Under the pieces are notes generated by a model, which was not told the DNA's origin, ran no database searches, and saw nothing but the letters and a program-made list of their open reading frames with translations. A stretch of 51,766 bases of DNA, from the IMG/VR virus record IMGVR_UViG_3300044701_004558, positions 1 to 51,766 of that record; one strand, given 5' to 3'. This document shows, piece after piece, positions 1-9,422 of the stretch (positions within the stretch are counted from its first letter, which is position 1; each line of letters starts with the position of its first letter). Position numbers and translations under genes: made by a program. Origin of the DNA: a virus.

Positions 1-3000
1 CAGTGCCGCCACCAGCAGTGCCGCCAGCAAAGCCAGTATTAAAATTAAAACCCCAATTAACGCCGCCATTGCTATTAAATCCACCGTACATTCCACCGCC
101 GCCAGCCCCGCCAGCGCCAGGAGCAACGATATCCCAAGGGCCATTCCCAGCTGATCCTCCAGACCATTGATATCCAGGACAGCAAGAAGTAATACATGAG
201 CAGATAGTTTCTCCAAGCTCTTTAATTTTTTGCCCAATTAGATCTCCAAGGTTTGAAATTTCATCTCGCACATAACCAAATTCATCAGAGCATGCACATT
301 CAGAATCAGAATCTTTTTTATCTTTTTCTGCTTTGCCTTTTTCATCTTTTTTTATTCTATCATCTTCTGGCTTGTCATCCTTGGGTTTGTCATCTTTTGG
401 CTTATCTTCATCTTTCTTGCCATCATCTTTTTTATCATCATCTTTTTTATCATCTTTACCGCCCAATGCCGAATTTAATTTAGCAGCACTTTCACGTAAA
501 TTATTCAAACTATCGCTAGCATTTGTGGCGCTTTCTGCCAAAGGATCAATTTTACTAACAATATCGCTAAACTTCTCTGAAAGATCTGCTGCTTTTTTGG
601 CAGCATCTTCTGCTGCCTGATTGAATGGATTTTTCCATTTTTGATCTGACGTTTGTAATCCAAACATAGATCTTAACATATCTTCTGCGTTTTGTGCTCC
701 AATATTTCCAAGGCCCATTTGATTTAAATATGGACTCAGTCCAATTTGGTCTAAATAATACTGGGCCTGCTTTTGAAGATCTGGAAGTAATTGTTGCATC
801 AAGCCCTCTCTCAAAGCAGGATCTTTTATACCTAATGCATCAACAGCTTTTAGCCTTTCAAGACTCATATTCATTTCTTCTTTACGGGCTTCTTTTTGAA
901 GATCTTGCATTTCTCTTTGCAGCCTTTCTCTTTCTCTAGCTGCATTTTCTAATTCAGTTCTTCTTTGTTCTTCGAGATTTACTTCCTCATCTCGAATATC
1001 TTTCATTTGCCTATTATAATCTCTTGGGCCTATATCCCCAAAATCATATGCAGCTTGAAGATCTTCTTTTTCTTCACTGATATTTCTTTTAGATTTATTA
1101 TAATTTCTATCAGATTGCTGAACTTGTAAATTAATATTTTCAAAACTCCTATAAACTTCCTGTATACTTCTTGATATATCAGGCATTCTATTTCCGCTAT
1201 AATTTATTAATCCCTCTACACCGCCACCAAATGATTGCATTTTTTGGATACGCTCTGTAAATTGAGATACGGCTAAATCAAAAGCGGCTTTGACTTTTTC
1301 TGCTTCTGTTTCAAAATTTAAATTTTGCATCGCAAGCTTAAAGCTTTGTAGGCCATCTTGTAGCGATACATCCCAAACCCTCTTTAACGATTCGCCTGCT
1401 TCTCCCAATAATTGATCTAAATCAATACTTTCAATATCACCCAGAGTTACCGCAGATAACACTTTTTCTTTCAAGCCTTGCAATTTTTTTAACAATGCAG
1501 GATCTGGAGAAGTATCTGCTTGTGCAAGCTTTATTTGTTCATCTAATTTTTCTAATATTTTTTCTCTTACCGTATCTAGCGTTTCAGAACTTATTTGCAA
1601 TGTTTTGACTTTTTTAGAAAAATCAATATTTACGTTTCGATATTCTAGCTGCTCATCGGTTGTAAAATCTCTATTTTGCATCATCGCAGCTTCAAGCCCC
1701 TGAGAAAGGTCTAGCCCCAATTGTTGCATATTTATTCTTTTTATTTTATTTAAATTTCCTGTAAGTTCTGCTTGCTGATTAAATTTCTTTTCATTTTTTT
1801 GAAAGTTATTTATATAATCCTGATCTTCTTTGCTCAATTTAGATACATTTTTAGCGCGCAGATCCATTGCTTCTTTTATTTTTTGAGCGCTTTCTTTTGC
1901 TCCAGCTAATTCTTTTGATAGTGCCTGCAATAACGCTTGATAATCTGCAGTATCTGGATCCATTTCTTGAAATCTTTCCCTTATTTCTGCCACTCTTTCT
2001 TTTAGTAATTTTCCTTCTGCAGTTGAACCATCAATTTGTGATTCAAATTCATCTAAAACATTTTTCATTGCCTGCTCTCCGGCAAATACATTTCTTCCTG
2101 TATCTGGATTAAATACTAAATTATTTCCGTATGTATTTACTTTAGCTAGCGCATCATTTACTGATTTTTCTAAATTTGTAAACGTTTCAGCTTGCTGCTC
2201 TACTGTTTTTGCCGCACTGCCTTCGCCACCAATATCGTAAGAAGCAATTAGTCTTTTAGCTAAAGACTCGGCTTCTTTTTTAGAAGGCGTACTGAAAGAA
2301 GCATTCATTGCTTTTTCAAGATCTGCTGTTAAAGCATCTATCTCTGCTTTGTCAGTAGAATCTTGAGCATACTGAGCTAGAACTTCTTGAGCTGCGGCAG
2401 AGTCAGGTGCCTGCAAATATTTTTGTACATATTCTTTTGGAAGTTTTCCTAAGTCTGATAAATATTTTTGATTTGCTCTGGCAATTTTTTCAGGAGAAGA
2501 TTGCGGATCATTTAGTATATCATCATATGATTGTCTTGAAACAAGCACAGCCTGAACATTATCCGATGCTATCTGGGCAGATTCGGCAGATTTTTGCGCA
2601 GCATTTTCTAGATCAATTATACTAGTAGTAAGAGCATCTAATGTAGGCTTTGCAGAAATTGCTGCTCCAATTAATCCGCCTATTATTGCGCCTGGTATAG
2701 CTCCTTTACCAGCAAATTGAGCGCCAATCATGGCCCCGCTTAAGCCAAAGCTGGCTACATTTCCTATAGCTGTTGAAGCCGCTCCAACTTTTGTTTTTTG
2801 TCCGCCAGCAAATTCACTAACAACACCACTAAGAGCCTGAATTGTAAAGCCAGCAGCAAGTCCCTTATCAGCGGCAAATCTTCCAAATTTTTCCGATCTT
2901 GTTTCTTTCGCTCTTTCTCTAGCCAATCCTATAGTTTCTTGTCTTTGTTGTGATCTTTCCTGCGCTGCTTGAATTTGAGCTCTACGATTTTCTCTTTGCG

Positions 3001-6000
3001 CTGCTCCTTTTTCGCCAGCTTTTGTCCATGTTTGAGACTCTTGGTTAAATAGAGCCCTATTTTGCATTGCAATTTGCTCTTGTTGATTAATTTTATTTAA
3101 TTGACGATCTTGCCTTGATATTCTATCACGATTTTGCAAATCAAAATCATCAAGGCTTTTTCCAGATTTTGCTACTTCTGTTTTTAATTTTGATAACGAT
3201 CTCGTGCTATCTTCAAGTGCTCCGCCAAAAAATGCTAGCGCAAATAATAAGCTGGATACGCTTGCGGTAATAGCTGTTAAATCTGTTCCGCCAGAATCAT
3301 AAATATCTGATCCGGCATCGGTAGTTGCAAAATTAGGAATAAAGCCCGAAGATGCCAATAGACCGGCACCTTTCTGCATATCTGCCGAGTCTTTCATTGC
3401 TTTATTTTTTCCGCCATGATCGCGCATTGCAGAAGCAAACGACGGCTGACTTTTGTTTCTTATATGTAAAAACGGCTTTGTTCCCACTATGGCTTTTTCG
3501 CCAGAAACGGATTCTTCTAAAGCTAAAACATTTTTAGCGTATTCATCAGATGTTGCAAAATTGGGAACATAACCTGATGCAAAAGATTCAGAGCGTTGTT
3601 TAAAATTTTGAGTATATGTTCTTAATTGTTGAACAGCAGCTGGATTACTTGCTAAAATTTGCAAATCTTTATCTGATAAACCTAATAGTTTTGCATTTTC
3701 AGTCAGTGGTTTATATTTCAAATCCCCAATTCTAATTGCATCTAAGTTAAAACCAGCATTGGATTTTGATCCGTACAATAATTCTCTAAATTTGCTTAAT
3801 TTGTCTGGCGTGCCTAATTTAAGCAGAGCGCTTGATTGTATTCGCGTCAAAGCTGCCTGCGCAGCCATTCTTTCGCCTTGGGTTGCGCCACGCTTCATTA
3901 ATTCTTGAATGGCTGAAATATTTGGCGCAAAACTTGGAATATATCCAGATGCTGCCCCAGAAGTCTTAAACTGAGCCATTCTTTTTTCTATTTCTTTTTC
4001 AAGTTGCGGACCTCTTCTTAAATTTAATCCCTCTGCGTTGATGCTTTGTATTGCTTTTGCTCTAAGAGCTTGAACTTCGTTAAAACTAGGCCCACTTCTT
4101 ACTCTCTTAACTGCGCCTGGCTTTGCCTCATTAAGTAATTTTTGCATTACTTCATTTACTGCCCCTGGAGAACTTTTCGCATCATACATGCCAGGTGCCC
4201 CATGGAAAAGATTTCTTAATCTTGGGGTTATCCTATTCTGTCTAAAATCAATACCAGCATTTTGAGATGTTTTTTGCAATCCTTGCTGAAGTAAAGTAAT
4301 TAATCCTCCTTCAAAGGCTACACCAACAGCACCCTCCGCAGCGCCATAATTTGGAAGATCTTTTGGTGATTTTAGAAAATTTTTGCCACCTAAAATTTGA
4401 CCAAATTGATTAGCTTCACGAACAAGAAGGTCTCCTAAATTTTTTTGCAAATCAGGAAGCTGACCCTTTAGCATATTTTTGTTAATACCTGCAACAGGTA
4501 TTGTGCCTTTGTATTTTTTTCCAAGATATGTACCTACACCTGGCGCCATATCAAAACCATCTGAAACTCCTGGATGAATAAGAGATAGAACTTTTCCATT
4601 TAACAACTTAGAAGTCCTTGTATCGCCAAGATCAATAATTTCTTCATTTTGTTTAGGTGTGCCAGCAAAATTTGGAATGTAGCCAGATGCAGCATTTGGC
4701 ACTACTAATTTATAATTGCTTGGCATCTTGATATTATCAAAAGCTGGCGGATCTTGTTTAAGCGTTTTTTGATAATTAGTTTCAATTACTTTAGAAATTA
4801 AATTGTCTTTATCGATTCTACCAAATTTAACTTCAGCTGCTGGCTTACCACTTTTATCTAACAAATCCATTCTTGCATTTTGCTTTTGTGCAATTTGTAG
4901 CCCAAGCCTATTTGCTGCAAATCTTTCAAAATATTTTCCTAATAAACTATTTTTAACGCCAGATAATTGCCCGCTTTTACTTACATAGTCTTTATTATCA
5001 GCTAATAAGCTTGGAACCTTTTTTTTGCTAGTAAGTAGGTTTTGTTTTAGTTGATCGACCTGACTCAGTGAATATCCATTTCTAGTAAAATATTTTGATG
5101 CTGCTCCTGCTAATTTTGGATCTTCTGAATTTAAATTATTTAATTGCTTATCAAACTGCTTTTCAAATCCCGCTTTGCTACCAATCGATACAACATCGAA
5201 AGAAAATGCAGAATGCATATCCAAATTAGCATTAGCTACTTGAGATGACTGTCGCCCTGAAATTACTCCGCCAGGAAAAGACTTTGTTTCTTGCGGTTGT
5301 GCAAAGTTTGGAATATAACCAGACGCTGAAATTTTACGAGCACCATCAGGTAGCCCATATTTTTGTTTCATTTCTCTGTTCCAAATTGCAGTTCCATCAC
5401 CGCCCCCATAATTAGGGACAGCCCATTCTCCAGTATGTGCTGTTATGGGTCCCTTTTTGCCGCCACCAAATGGAAAATTTTTGATAGTGACGGGCTTATC
5501 TGTTCTTGGGTTTGCGCCGCCAACTCTGTTACCAATATTTGCTGCCTCACTAAATTGCTCTGGTGGCAAATATCCACCAGCAGCACCTTTTATTTTTGCA
5601 CCTTTTTGAGTTATATATTGTTTACCAGCAACGCTTTGTATTCCAACTTGTGATGATACTGCTTTTGCTACTTGAGCAGCTACTGTGCCTTGCTTTTGCA
5701 ACTCTGCAGTTTGCATTTTAATTACGTTTAAATAAGCATTTGCCGCAGATGTCGCGCTTGTTTGTCCAGCGACTATTGATTTATAAACACCAGCATTGCT
5801 TTGCAAAAACTTAATTACGCTTTGCTGAATAGCTGCTTGTTCTTTTGATGCTTGATTTACTCCCAATATACTTCTAAATGCTTCAACTCCATATTTAGAA
5901 AATTGAGCAAACATTTTAACAATTGCAGCTGTTACAAGAGCGAGACCAGGTCCGCCTATAAAGTTTCCTATACCAGAAACTACGCCTCTTCCAATTTTTG

Positions 6001-7222
6001 CACCAACGCTAGAAGAGTCTGTATCATTTACAGCTCCGGTTATCAAATCTGTTATATTTAAAACATTTTTAGTGGCAGGACCAAATAGCTGAGACCCAAC
6101 ATTCGCTCCTGCTTCCTGCAATCCTGCTAAAGTTTTTAGACCTCTAGCAGATAAGGTTTCATTTAATTTTTCATTTCTTCTAATTGCTTCATCAGTAGAA
6201 CTTAAAGATGTTTTTAAAGCTTGGTCATAAATAGAATATTCTTTACCCAAATCTCCTAAAGCTGCCTTTAAAACGTTTATTTGAAAAACTCCACCAACCT
6301 GTTCGGCAACGTAATTTTTTTGAGTAGCACTTAATGTATCATAAATACTGGCTAATTCTTTTAAAAGTTGAACTTGATTTTTAACATTGCCCTGCTCATC
6401 TGTTGGGCTTACTCCTAAACCGCCCAATACATCTTGAACTTTTTCTCTACCAAGTCTAGTAAATATAGTTTTTAAAGAGTTACCTATAACAGATCCTCCT
6501 CTAGCCGTAACTTGTTGAGCTGTAGTAACTAAAGCTATTAATTCATCAAAAGAAACGCCAGCGTCAGAAGCTGAAGATCCAACCCTACTTAATGCATTAG
6601 CCAAGTCAGCAGAACTAACAGCAAATGCAGCATCAACATTTGCTAATTTATTCACAATCTCTTCGGCTTCAAGAGCAGATGTGCCAAAAGAATTTATAGC
6701 AGAAGTAAGAGCGGAAACGCTAGCTGCAGCATCTAAGCCACTCAATCGAGTTAAAACCAAAGCTGCCTCTGTTCTTTTTAGAGTTTCTTCTACGCCTAAA
6801 CCCTGACGCGCCAATTCTGTAGCTGCTTCAGCAACTACATCAAATGATTGAGCGGTATTGCCTGCAATATCAAAAAGTGCTGATCCAAACTTTGCTATAC
6901 TTGCGCTTGAAGCATTTAGTAAAACATTAATATCCGTTAATTTTTTCTCTACATTTACAAAAGAATCAAAAACTGCTTTTACAGCAGCCTGTATGCCGTA
7001 TATAGCTGAAGCGGACGCAGCAAAAGCTACTACACGAGCATTTGCCGCAGCTAATGACTTATCTAATTCGGCAACTTGCCCTGTTATACGGCCAAGTGGT
7101 GCCGCAGCTGCCCCAGCAGATCTTACATCTAGAACTATTGGTGTTTTTGCAATGTCGTCAATTTGGCGCCTTAGTTTCGCCGTATTGCCGTCTACATCAA
7201 CTCTAATATTTGGGTTTGCCAT
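1..7222 (-). CDS. Tail tape measure protein with embedded nuclease-like domains (3' end beyond window)
   Basis: The open frame starts with MANPNIRVDVDG at 7222 and is open for over 2,400 codons to the left edge, so the C-terminus is missing. Residues about 90-270 look like the TP901/PhageMin_Tail tape measure core (ELARQGLGVEETLK, followed by TARGGSVIGNSLKTIFTRLG). Hydrophobic stretches lie near residues 410-430, 1310-1330 and 1490-1525; such segments are usual in tape measure proteins that enter the host membrane. Between about 630 and 1300, five SGYIPNFA-like repeats separate compact domains, two with nuclease-like residues. The later part is Gln/Glu/Lys-rich coiled coil. It ends in a Lys/Asp-rich tract (about + strand 330-460), a Cys-rich patch and a Gly-rich tail. 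The protein should set tail length and be ejected with the DNA. The family call is firm; the cargo idea is inference. Confidence 0.92.
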   Translation of the reverse strand, partial: MANPNIRVDVDGNTAKLRRQIDDIAKTPIVLDVRSAGAAAAPLGRITGQVAELDKSLAAANARVVAFAASASAIYGIQAAVKAVFDSFVNVEKKLTDINVLLNASSASIAKFGSALFDIAGNTAQSFDVVAEAATELARQGLGVEETLKRTEAALVLTRLSGLDAAASVSALTSAINSFGTSALEAEEIVNKLANVDAAFAVSSADLANALSRVGSSASDAGVSFDELIALVTTAQQVTARGGSVIGNSLKTIFTRLGREKVQDVLGGLGVSPTDEQGNVKNQVQLLKELASIYDTLSATQKNYVAEQVGGVFQINVLKAALGDLGKEYSIYDQALKTSLSSTDEAIRRNEKLNETLSARGLKTLAGLQEAGANVGSQLFGPATKNVLNITDLITGAVNDTDSSSVGAKIGRGVVSGIGNFIGGPGLALVTAAIVKMFAQFSKYGVEAFRSILGVNQASKEQAAIQQSVIKFLQSNAGVYKSIVAGQTSATSAANAYLNVIKMQTAELQKQGTVAAQVAKAVSSQVGIQSVAGKQYITQKGAKIKGAAGGYLPPEQFSEAANIGNRVGGANPRTDKPVTIKNFPFGGGKKGPITAHTGEWAVPNYGGGDGTAIWNREMKQKYGLPDGARKISASGYIPNFAQPQETKSFPGGVISGRQSSQVANANLDMHSAFSFDVVSIGSKAGFEKQFDKQLNNLNSEDPKLAGAASKYFTRNGYSLSQVDQLKQNLLTSKKKVPSLLADNKDYVSKSGQLSGVKNSLLGKYFERFAANRLGLQIAQKQNARMDLLDKSGKPAAEVKFGRIDKDNLISKVIETNYQKTLKQDPPAFDNIKMPSNYKLVVPNAASGYIPNFAGTPKQNEEIIDLGDTRTSKLLNGKVLSLIHPGVSDGFDMAPGVGTYLGKKYKGTIPVAGINKNMLKGQLPDLQKNLGDLLVREANQFGQILGGKNFLKSPKDLPNYGAAEGAVGVAFEGGLITLLQQGLQKTSQNAGIDFRQNRITPRLRNLFHGAPGMYDAKSSPGAVNEVMQKLLNEAKPGAVKRVRSGPSFNEVQALRAKAIQSINAEGLNLRRGPQLEKEIEKRMAQFKTSGAASGYIPSFAPNISAIQELMKRGATQGERMAAQAALTRIQSSALLKLGTPDKLSKFRELLYGSKSNAGFNLDAIRIGDLKYKPLTENAKLLGLSDKDLQILASNPAAVQQLRTYTQNFKQRSESFASGYVPNFATSDEYAKNVLALEESVSGEKAIVGTKPFLHIRNKSQPSFASAMRDHGGKNKAMKDSADMQKGAGLLASSGFIPNFATTDAGSDIYDSGGTDLTAITASVSSLLFALAFFGGALEDSTRSLSKLKTEVAKSGKSLDDFDLQNRDRISRQDRQLNKINQQEQIAMQNRALFNQESQTWTKAGEKGAAQRENRRAQIQAAQERSQQRQETIGLARERAKETRSEKFGRFAADKGLAAGFTIQALSGVVSEFAGGQKTKVGAASTAIGNVASFGLSGAMIGAQFAGKGAIPGAIIGGLIGAAISAKPTLDALTTSIIDLENAAQKSAESAQIASDNVQAVLVSRQSYDDILNDPQSSPEKIARANQKYLSDLGKLPKEYVQKYLQAPDSAAAQEVLAQYAQDSTDKAEIDALTADLEKAMNASFSTPSKKEAESLAKRLIASYDIGGEGSAAKTVEQQAETFTNLEKSVNDALAKVNTYGNNLVFNPDTGRNVFAGEQAMKNVLDEFESQIDGSTAEGKLLKERVAEIRERFQEMDPDTADYQALLQALSKELAGAKESAQKIKEAMDLRAKNVSKLSKEDQDYINNFQKNEKKFNQQAELTGNLNKIKRINMQQLGLDLSQGLEAAMMQNRDFTTDEQLEYRNVNIDFSKKVKTLQISSETLDTVREKILEKLDEQIKLAQADTSPDPALLKKLQGLKEKVLSAVTLGDIESIDLDQLLGEAGESLKRVWDVSLQDGLQSFKLAMQNLNFETEAEKVKAAFDLAVSQFTERIQKMQSFGGGVEGLINYSGNRMPDISRSIQEVYRSFENINLQVQQSDRNYNKSKRNISEEKEDLQAAYDFGDIGPRDYNRQMKDIRDEEVNLEEQRRTELENAARERERLQREMQDLQKEARKEEMNMSLERLKAVDALGIKDPALREGLMQQLLPDLQKQAQYYLDQIGLSPYLNQMGLGNIGAQNAEDMLRSMFGLQTSDQKWKNPFNQAAEDAAKKAADLSEKFSDIVSKIDPLAESATNASDSLNNLRESAAKLNSALGGKDDKKDDDKKDDGKKDEDKPKDDKPKDDKPEDDRIKKDEKGKAEKDKKDSDSECACSDEFGYVRDEISNLGDLIGQKIKELGETICSCITSCCPGYQWSGGSAGNGPWDIVAPGAGGAGGGGMYGGFNSNGGVNWGFNFNTGFAGGTAGGGT
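3956..4663 (-). other. PD-(D/E)XK nuclease-like domain 2 inside the tape measure protein
   Basis: This segment lies between the second and third SGYIPNFA repeats. It shows GAVGVAFEGG (Glu 971), AGIDFRQ (Asp 992) and MYDAKSS (Asp 1014, Lys 1016). These fit an E...D...DxK arrangement of a PD-(D/E)XK nuclease with a longer spacing (about 22 residues) than domain 1. The two domains share no obvious sequence outside the putative catalytic residues, so they would be separate acquisitions rather than a tandem duplication. The case is weaker than for domain 1. Confidence 0.45.
4693..5300 (-). other. PD-(D/E)XK nuclease-like domain 1 inside the tape measure protein
   Basis: This segment lies between the first and second SGYIPNFA repeats. 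It contains a helix with GKYFERFAANRLG (Glu at residue 766), then ARMDLL (Asp 786), then AAEVKFG (Glu 797, Lys 799). An amphipathic stretch and a hydrophobic strand (YKLVV) follow. The order Glu in a helix, Asp at the start of a strand, and ExK about 11 residues later is the signature of the PD-(D/E)XK nuclease fold. The residues are seen directly; the fold and any activity are inferred. Confidence 0.6.
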
Positions 7223-7247
7223 AATCCTAATTTATACCTTTTACCTG

Positions 7248-7260
7248 TATATAAATTACA
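7248..7260 (-). promoter_or_regulatory. TGTAATA-type late promoter before the tape measure gene
   Basis: The minus strand reads TGTAATTTATATA, with its first base 38 bases before the start codon. It is a one-mismatch member of the TGTAATA family found before other transcription units here. It sits in the 75-base gap between the tape measure gene and the upstream gene. No shared -35 element is visible. Confidence 0.4.
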
Positions 7261-7297
7261 GATTTAAAATATAAAAATCGCAAAATCAAACCTTAAT

Positions 7298-8293
7298 TTA
7301 TGATTTATTAGCTAAATCATATATGCCCATACCGCCCTTACTCTGAGATTCTCTAATAATCCTATCTCCACTTATTTCTCCACCCGTCATATTTTTAATT
7401 TCGTTTCTGTCCCCGAATAGGAATTTTGAACCACCATCGCCCTTACTTTTTGGCGGCTTTTTTGACGTATTTTTACTGTTTTTTACAGACTCAAACCATT
7501 CTTCAAGCTTATCTGGATCTTCATAAACATCATCTGGAACTTTAGTGGTCGAATTTTTAATTATATTTTGATAATATTTACCCCACACAAGCAAATCATG
7601 CTGATATCTTGTTAGTTTAATTATACATGTGCCAAATATTTCACTAGAAGAAGATCCTATAAATAAAATATTTTGAAAATGCGTAGATATAGCAACAGTT
7701 TTTATTATTTTATTACTATATTCAGATAAGTATTTAAAATAATAAGCTGTTACTAAATCAACCAATTCTTCATCTTCGTCTAGATTCTCGCCAAAAATTT
7801 TATCTGATAAACCTGAATTTTTAAAAGCAAAATTTGATATAAAAAAATCTGATGTTTTTCTTGTGGCCCACTCTTCAGCCGTCATTATAATATAAGAACT
7901 GCGCTCTTTTTTTAATTTATTTAATTTATTTCGCTCGGTATCTATTTGTTCATTAATTCTATCTTTATCTGAATTATAAATTAATTTAGATTTTGTTATA
8001 TTTAATCTTTTGATCGTAGAGTCAATTGATGCAATTTCAGACTCTTTACCTTCTGTCCACCAGCCTTTTTCGCTAGCTAATTTGATTTGATCTGACTCTG
8101 AAAGAATACCACTTTTAATTGCCTCATCAAAGAAAATTTCATAATTAATCTTGATACCTAAAGACTCTGGGTAGGTTAAATGTTTAAAATATATTTTATT
8201 TATATTTTTTAAATTCTGATCTATATCATAAACGGAATAACCATTACAAATACTATCAAAAACGGCCAATATATCTATTTTTTGGCCCACCAT
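7298..8293 (-). CDS. Putative tail assembly/minor tail protein
   Basis: This 331-residue protein is not recognised by sequence. Residues about 85-130 are a charged probable coiled coil (RINEQIDTERNKLNKLKKE). The C-terminus is basic and Gly/Ser-rich (KKPPKSKGDGGSK) and then flexible. It lies between the tail tube gene and the tape measure gene, where tail assembly chaperones or tape-measure-binding proteins are normally encoded. Its ATG follows the preceding stop codon in the same frame after five codons, with no Shine-Dalgarno sequence. A tail-assembly role is inferred from position only. Confidence 0.6.
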   Translation of the reverse strand: MVGQKIDILAVFDSICNGYSVYDIDQNLKNINKIYFKHLTYPESLGIKINYEIFFDEAIKSGILSESDQIKLASEKGWWTEGKESEIASIDSTIKRLNITKSKLIYNSDKDRINEQIDTERNKLNKLKKERSSYIIMTAEEWATRKTSDFFISNFAFKNSGLSDKIFGENLDEDEELVDLVTAYYFKYLSEYSNKIIKTVAISTHFQNILFIGSSSSEIFGTCIIKLTRYQHDLLVWGKYYQNIIKNSTTKVPDDVYEDPDKLEEWFESVKNSKNTSKKPPKSKGDGGSKFLFGDRNEIKNMTGGEISGDRIIRESQSKGGMGIYDLANKS

Positions 8294-8308
8294 ATGAAAT
8301 TTAAGTTG

Positions 8309-9166
8309 TTATATAATTTCTTCTTTAACTTCTGTTGCTACCAAATTTGCAGCCTCGGTTTTTTCTAGATTTTGAATTTCAGTAACGGGATTATTTTCTA
8401 CAACCGTATCTTCAGAAGAAATAGTGTCTTCAGAAATTTCAGGAGTTTCTGTGATAGGCTTAGATGGCCCCGAATCACTTTCTTTAAAATCCTCCCAGCT
8501 TGTAATCCTATTCAAGAACCATAGGGTGATTAAATAATTAAATCTTTGACCAGTTTTTATTAAAAATGCCTCCTCTTCGGAATCATTTGATAGCCCATCA
8601 TACCAATCAAGCATTTCATCAAAATTCTTTCCTTTGAAAAACTTCTCATTCTCTGTTTGGTATGACAATTGCGTAAGCCACCACTGTATAGTTGCATTTC
8701 TGGCTTTTGCCTCTGCTGTGTTTTCGAAAATATAGATCTGTTCTAGCTCAAAAGTCTGAATTTCTCTCTTTGCCTCTTCTATATCAAGTTCAAATTTTAT
8801 CTTGTCTAATTTTTGCTTTTCTGAGAGTTCAGGAAGCTGATTTAATTTATTCAACTCTATACTTGATTCAAAAAATAATTTTTTTGCACTAGTATAAGAC
8901 TCAGCCTCTGATATAGAAACTGTTCCACCTAAATTTTCTAAAATCGTATTCCATGCGGCTTTTGGCAATAATCCTGCCTTTACAAAGCCAGCAAGTTGTT
9001 TCGCATATTCTACTTCGCCTAGCTGTCTGAGACTTCTTGATGGTTTTAGAATATAAAATCGCTTCTCTTCGCCCTCATTATTTTTAGCAATAAACGAATA
9101 TAGCCATTTCTTTGTATCAAAATCTGGCTTGTTTTCTGTAACTTCTTTAGATGTATCTTTAGTCAT
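8309..9166 (-). CDS. Putative tail assembly chaperone-like protein
   Basis: This 285-residue acidic protein has a Trp-containing folded N-terminal part (KKWLYSFIAKN, RFYILKPSRSLRQLG). A helical middle rich in Glu/Lys follows, then an acidic Thr/Glu/Val tail (about residues 235-285) that is probably disordered. The start codon overlaps the end of the 81-residue upstream gene by eight bases (stop 9159, start 9166), suggesting translational coupling. Genes in this slot between tube and tape measure usually encode chaperones that coat the tape measure protein. No sequence family was recognised. Confidence 0.6.
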   Translation of the reverse strand: MTKDTSKEVTENKPDFDTKKWLYSFIAKNNEGEEKRFYILKPSRSLRQLGEVEYAKQLAGFVKAGLLPKAAWNTILENLGGTVSISEAESYTSAKKLFFESSIELNKLNQLPELSEKQKLDKIKFELDIEEAKREIQTFELEQIYIFENTAEAKARNATIQWWLTQLSYQTENEKFFKGKNFDEMLDWYDGLSNDSEEEAFLIKTGQRFNYLITLWFLNRITSWEDFKESDSGPSKPITETPEISEDTISSEDTVVENNPVTEIQNLEKTEAANLVATEVKEEII

Positions 9167-9404
9167 AATTTTTATTATTATCGTCTTTTGTCAATATAAA
9201 ATCAAAATTTTTTAATTCTTTGTTAATTTCTCTTATTGTATTATTTCCATAATCAAGTATCCTCTTCCTTAATCTTTCAAATTCCTCTTCTGATATTTTA
9301 TTATCAGCCACTAGATCTTCTAGTATATATATGAAGGATAGAAATAGTCTTGTAATAGACTTTTTTACAAAATTAAATATAAATTCCTGAATATCGAATT
9401 TCAC
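9159..9404 (-). CDS. Small helical tail-module protein, function unknown
   Basis: This 81-residue protein begins MKFDIQEFIFNFV, has an amphipathic/hydrophobic N-terminal helix, and continues with charged helix (ISEEEFERLRKRILDYG). It overlaps the next gene by eight bases. It has its own TGTAATA-type element 37 bases upstream and a strong hairpin behind that, so it probably opens a new transcription unit covering the tail assembly genes and perhaps the tape measure gene. The short-then-longer pair recalls the G/T arrangement of lambdoid tails, but I see no convincing slippery site. Confidence 0.55.
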   Translation of the reverse strand: MKFDIQEFIFNFVKKSITRLFLSFIYILEDLVADNKISEEEFERLRKRILDYGNNTIREINKELKNFDFILTKDDNNKNYD

Positions 9405-9422
9405 CTTTATTAACCTTTAACC

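Larger units (their letters stand above)
3327..5327 (-). repeat. SGYIPNFA linker repeats in the tape measure protein
   Basis: Five copies of a nine-residue motif, (A)SGYIPNFA, occur in the tape measure frame at about 5301-5327 (SGYIPNFA), 4664-4692 (ASGYIPNFA), 3927-3955 (ASGYIPSFA), 3555-3580 (ASGYVPNFA) and 3327-3352 (SGFIPNFA). A related GGYLP sequence lies near 5570. The copies differ at synonymous positions, so they are not recent duplications, yet the peptide is kept. Spacing is uneven (about 75 to 250 residues), and each gap holds a different, apparently folded segment. The motif therefore behaves like a domain-boundary tag or linker rather than a tandem structural repeat. Confidence 0.9.

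Noticed and set aside
253-7274. Plus-strand ORFs across the left 7 kb
   Set aside because: They are shadows of the tape measure frame, low complexity or Cys/Phe-rich, with no context.
9159-9180. Programmed frameshift between the 81- and 285-residue tail genes
   Set aside because: The overlap is a simple start/stop overlap; no convincing heptanucleotide slippery site or following structure is visible.
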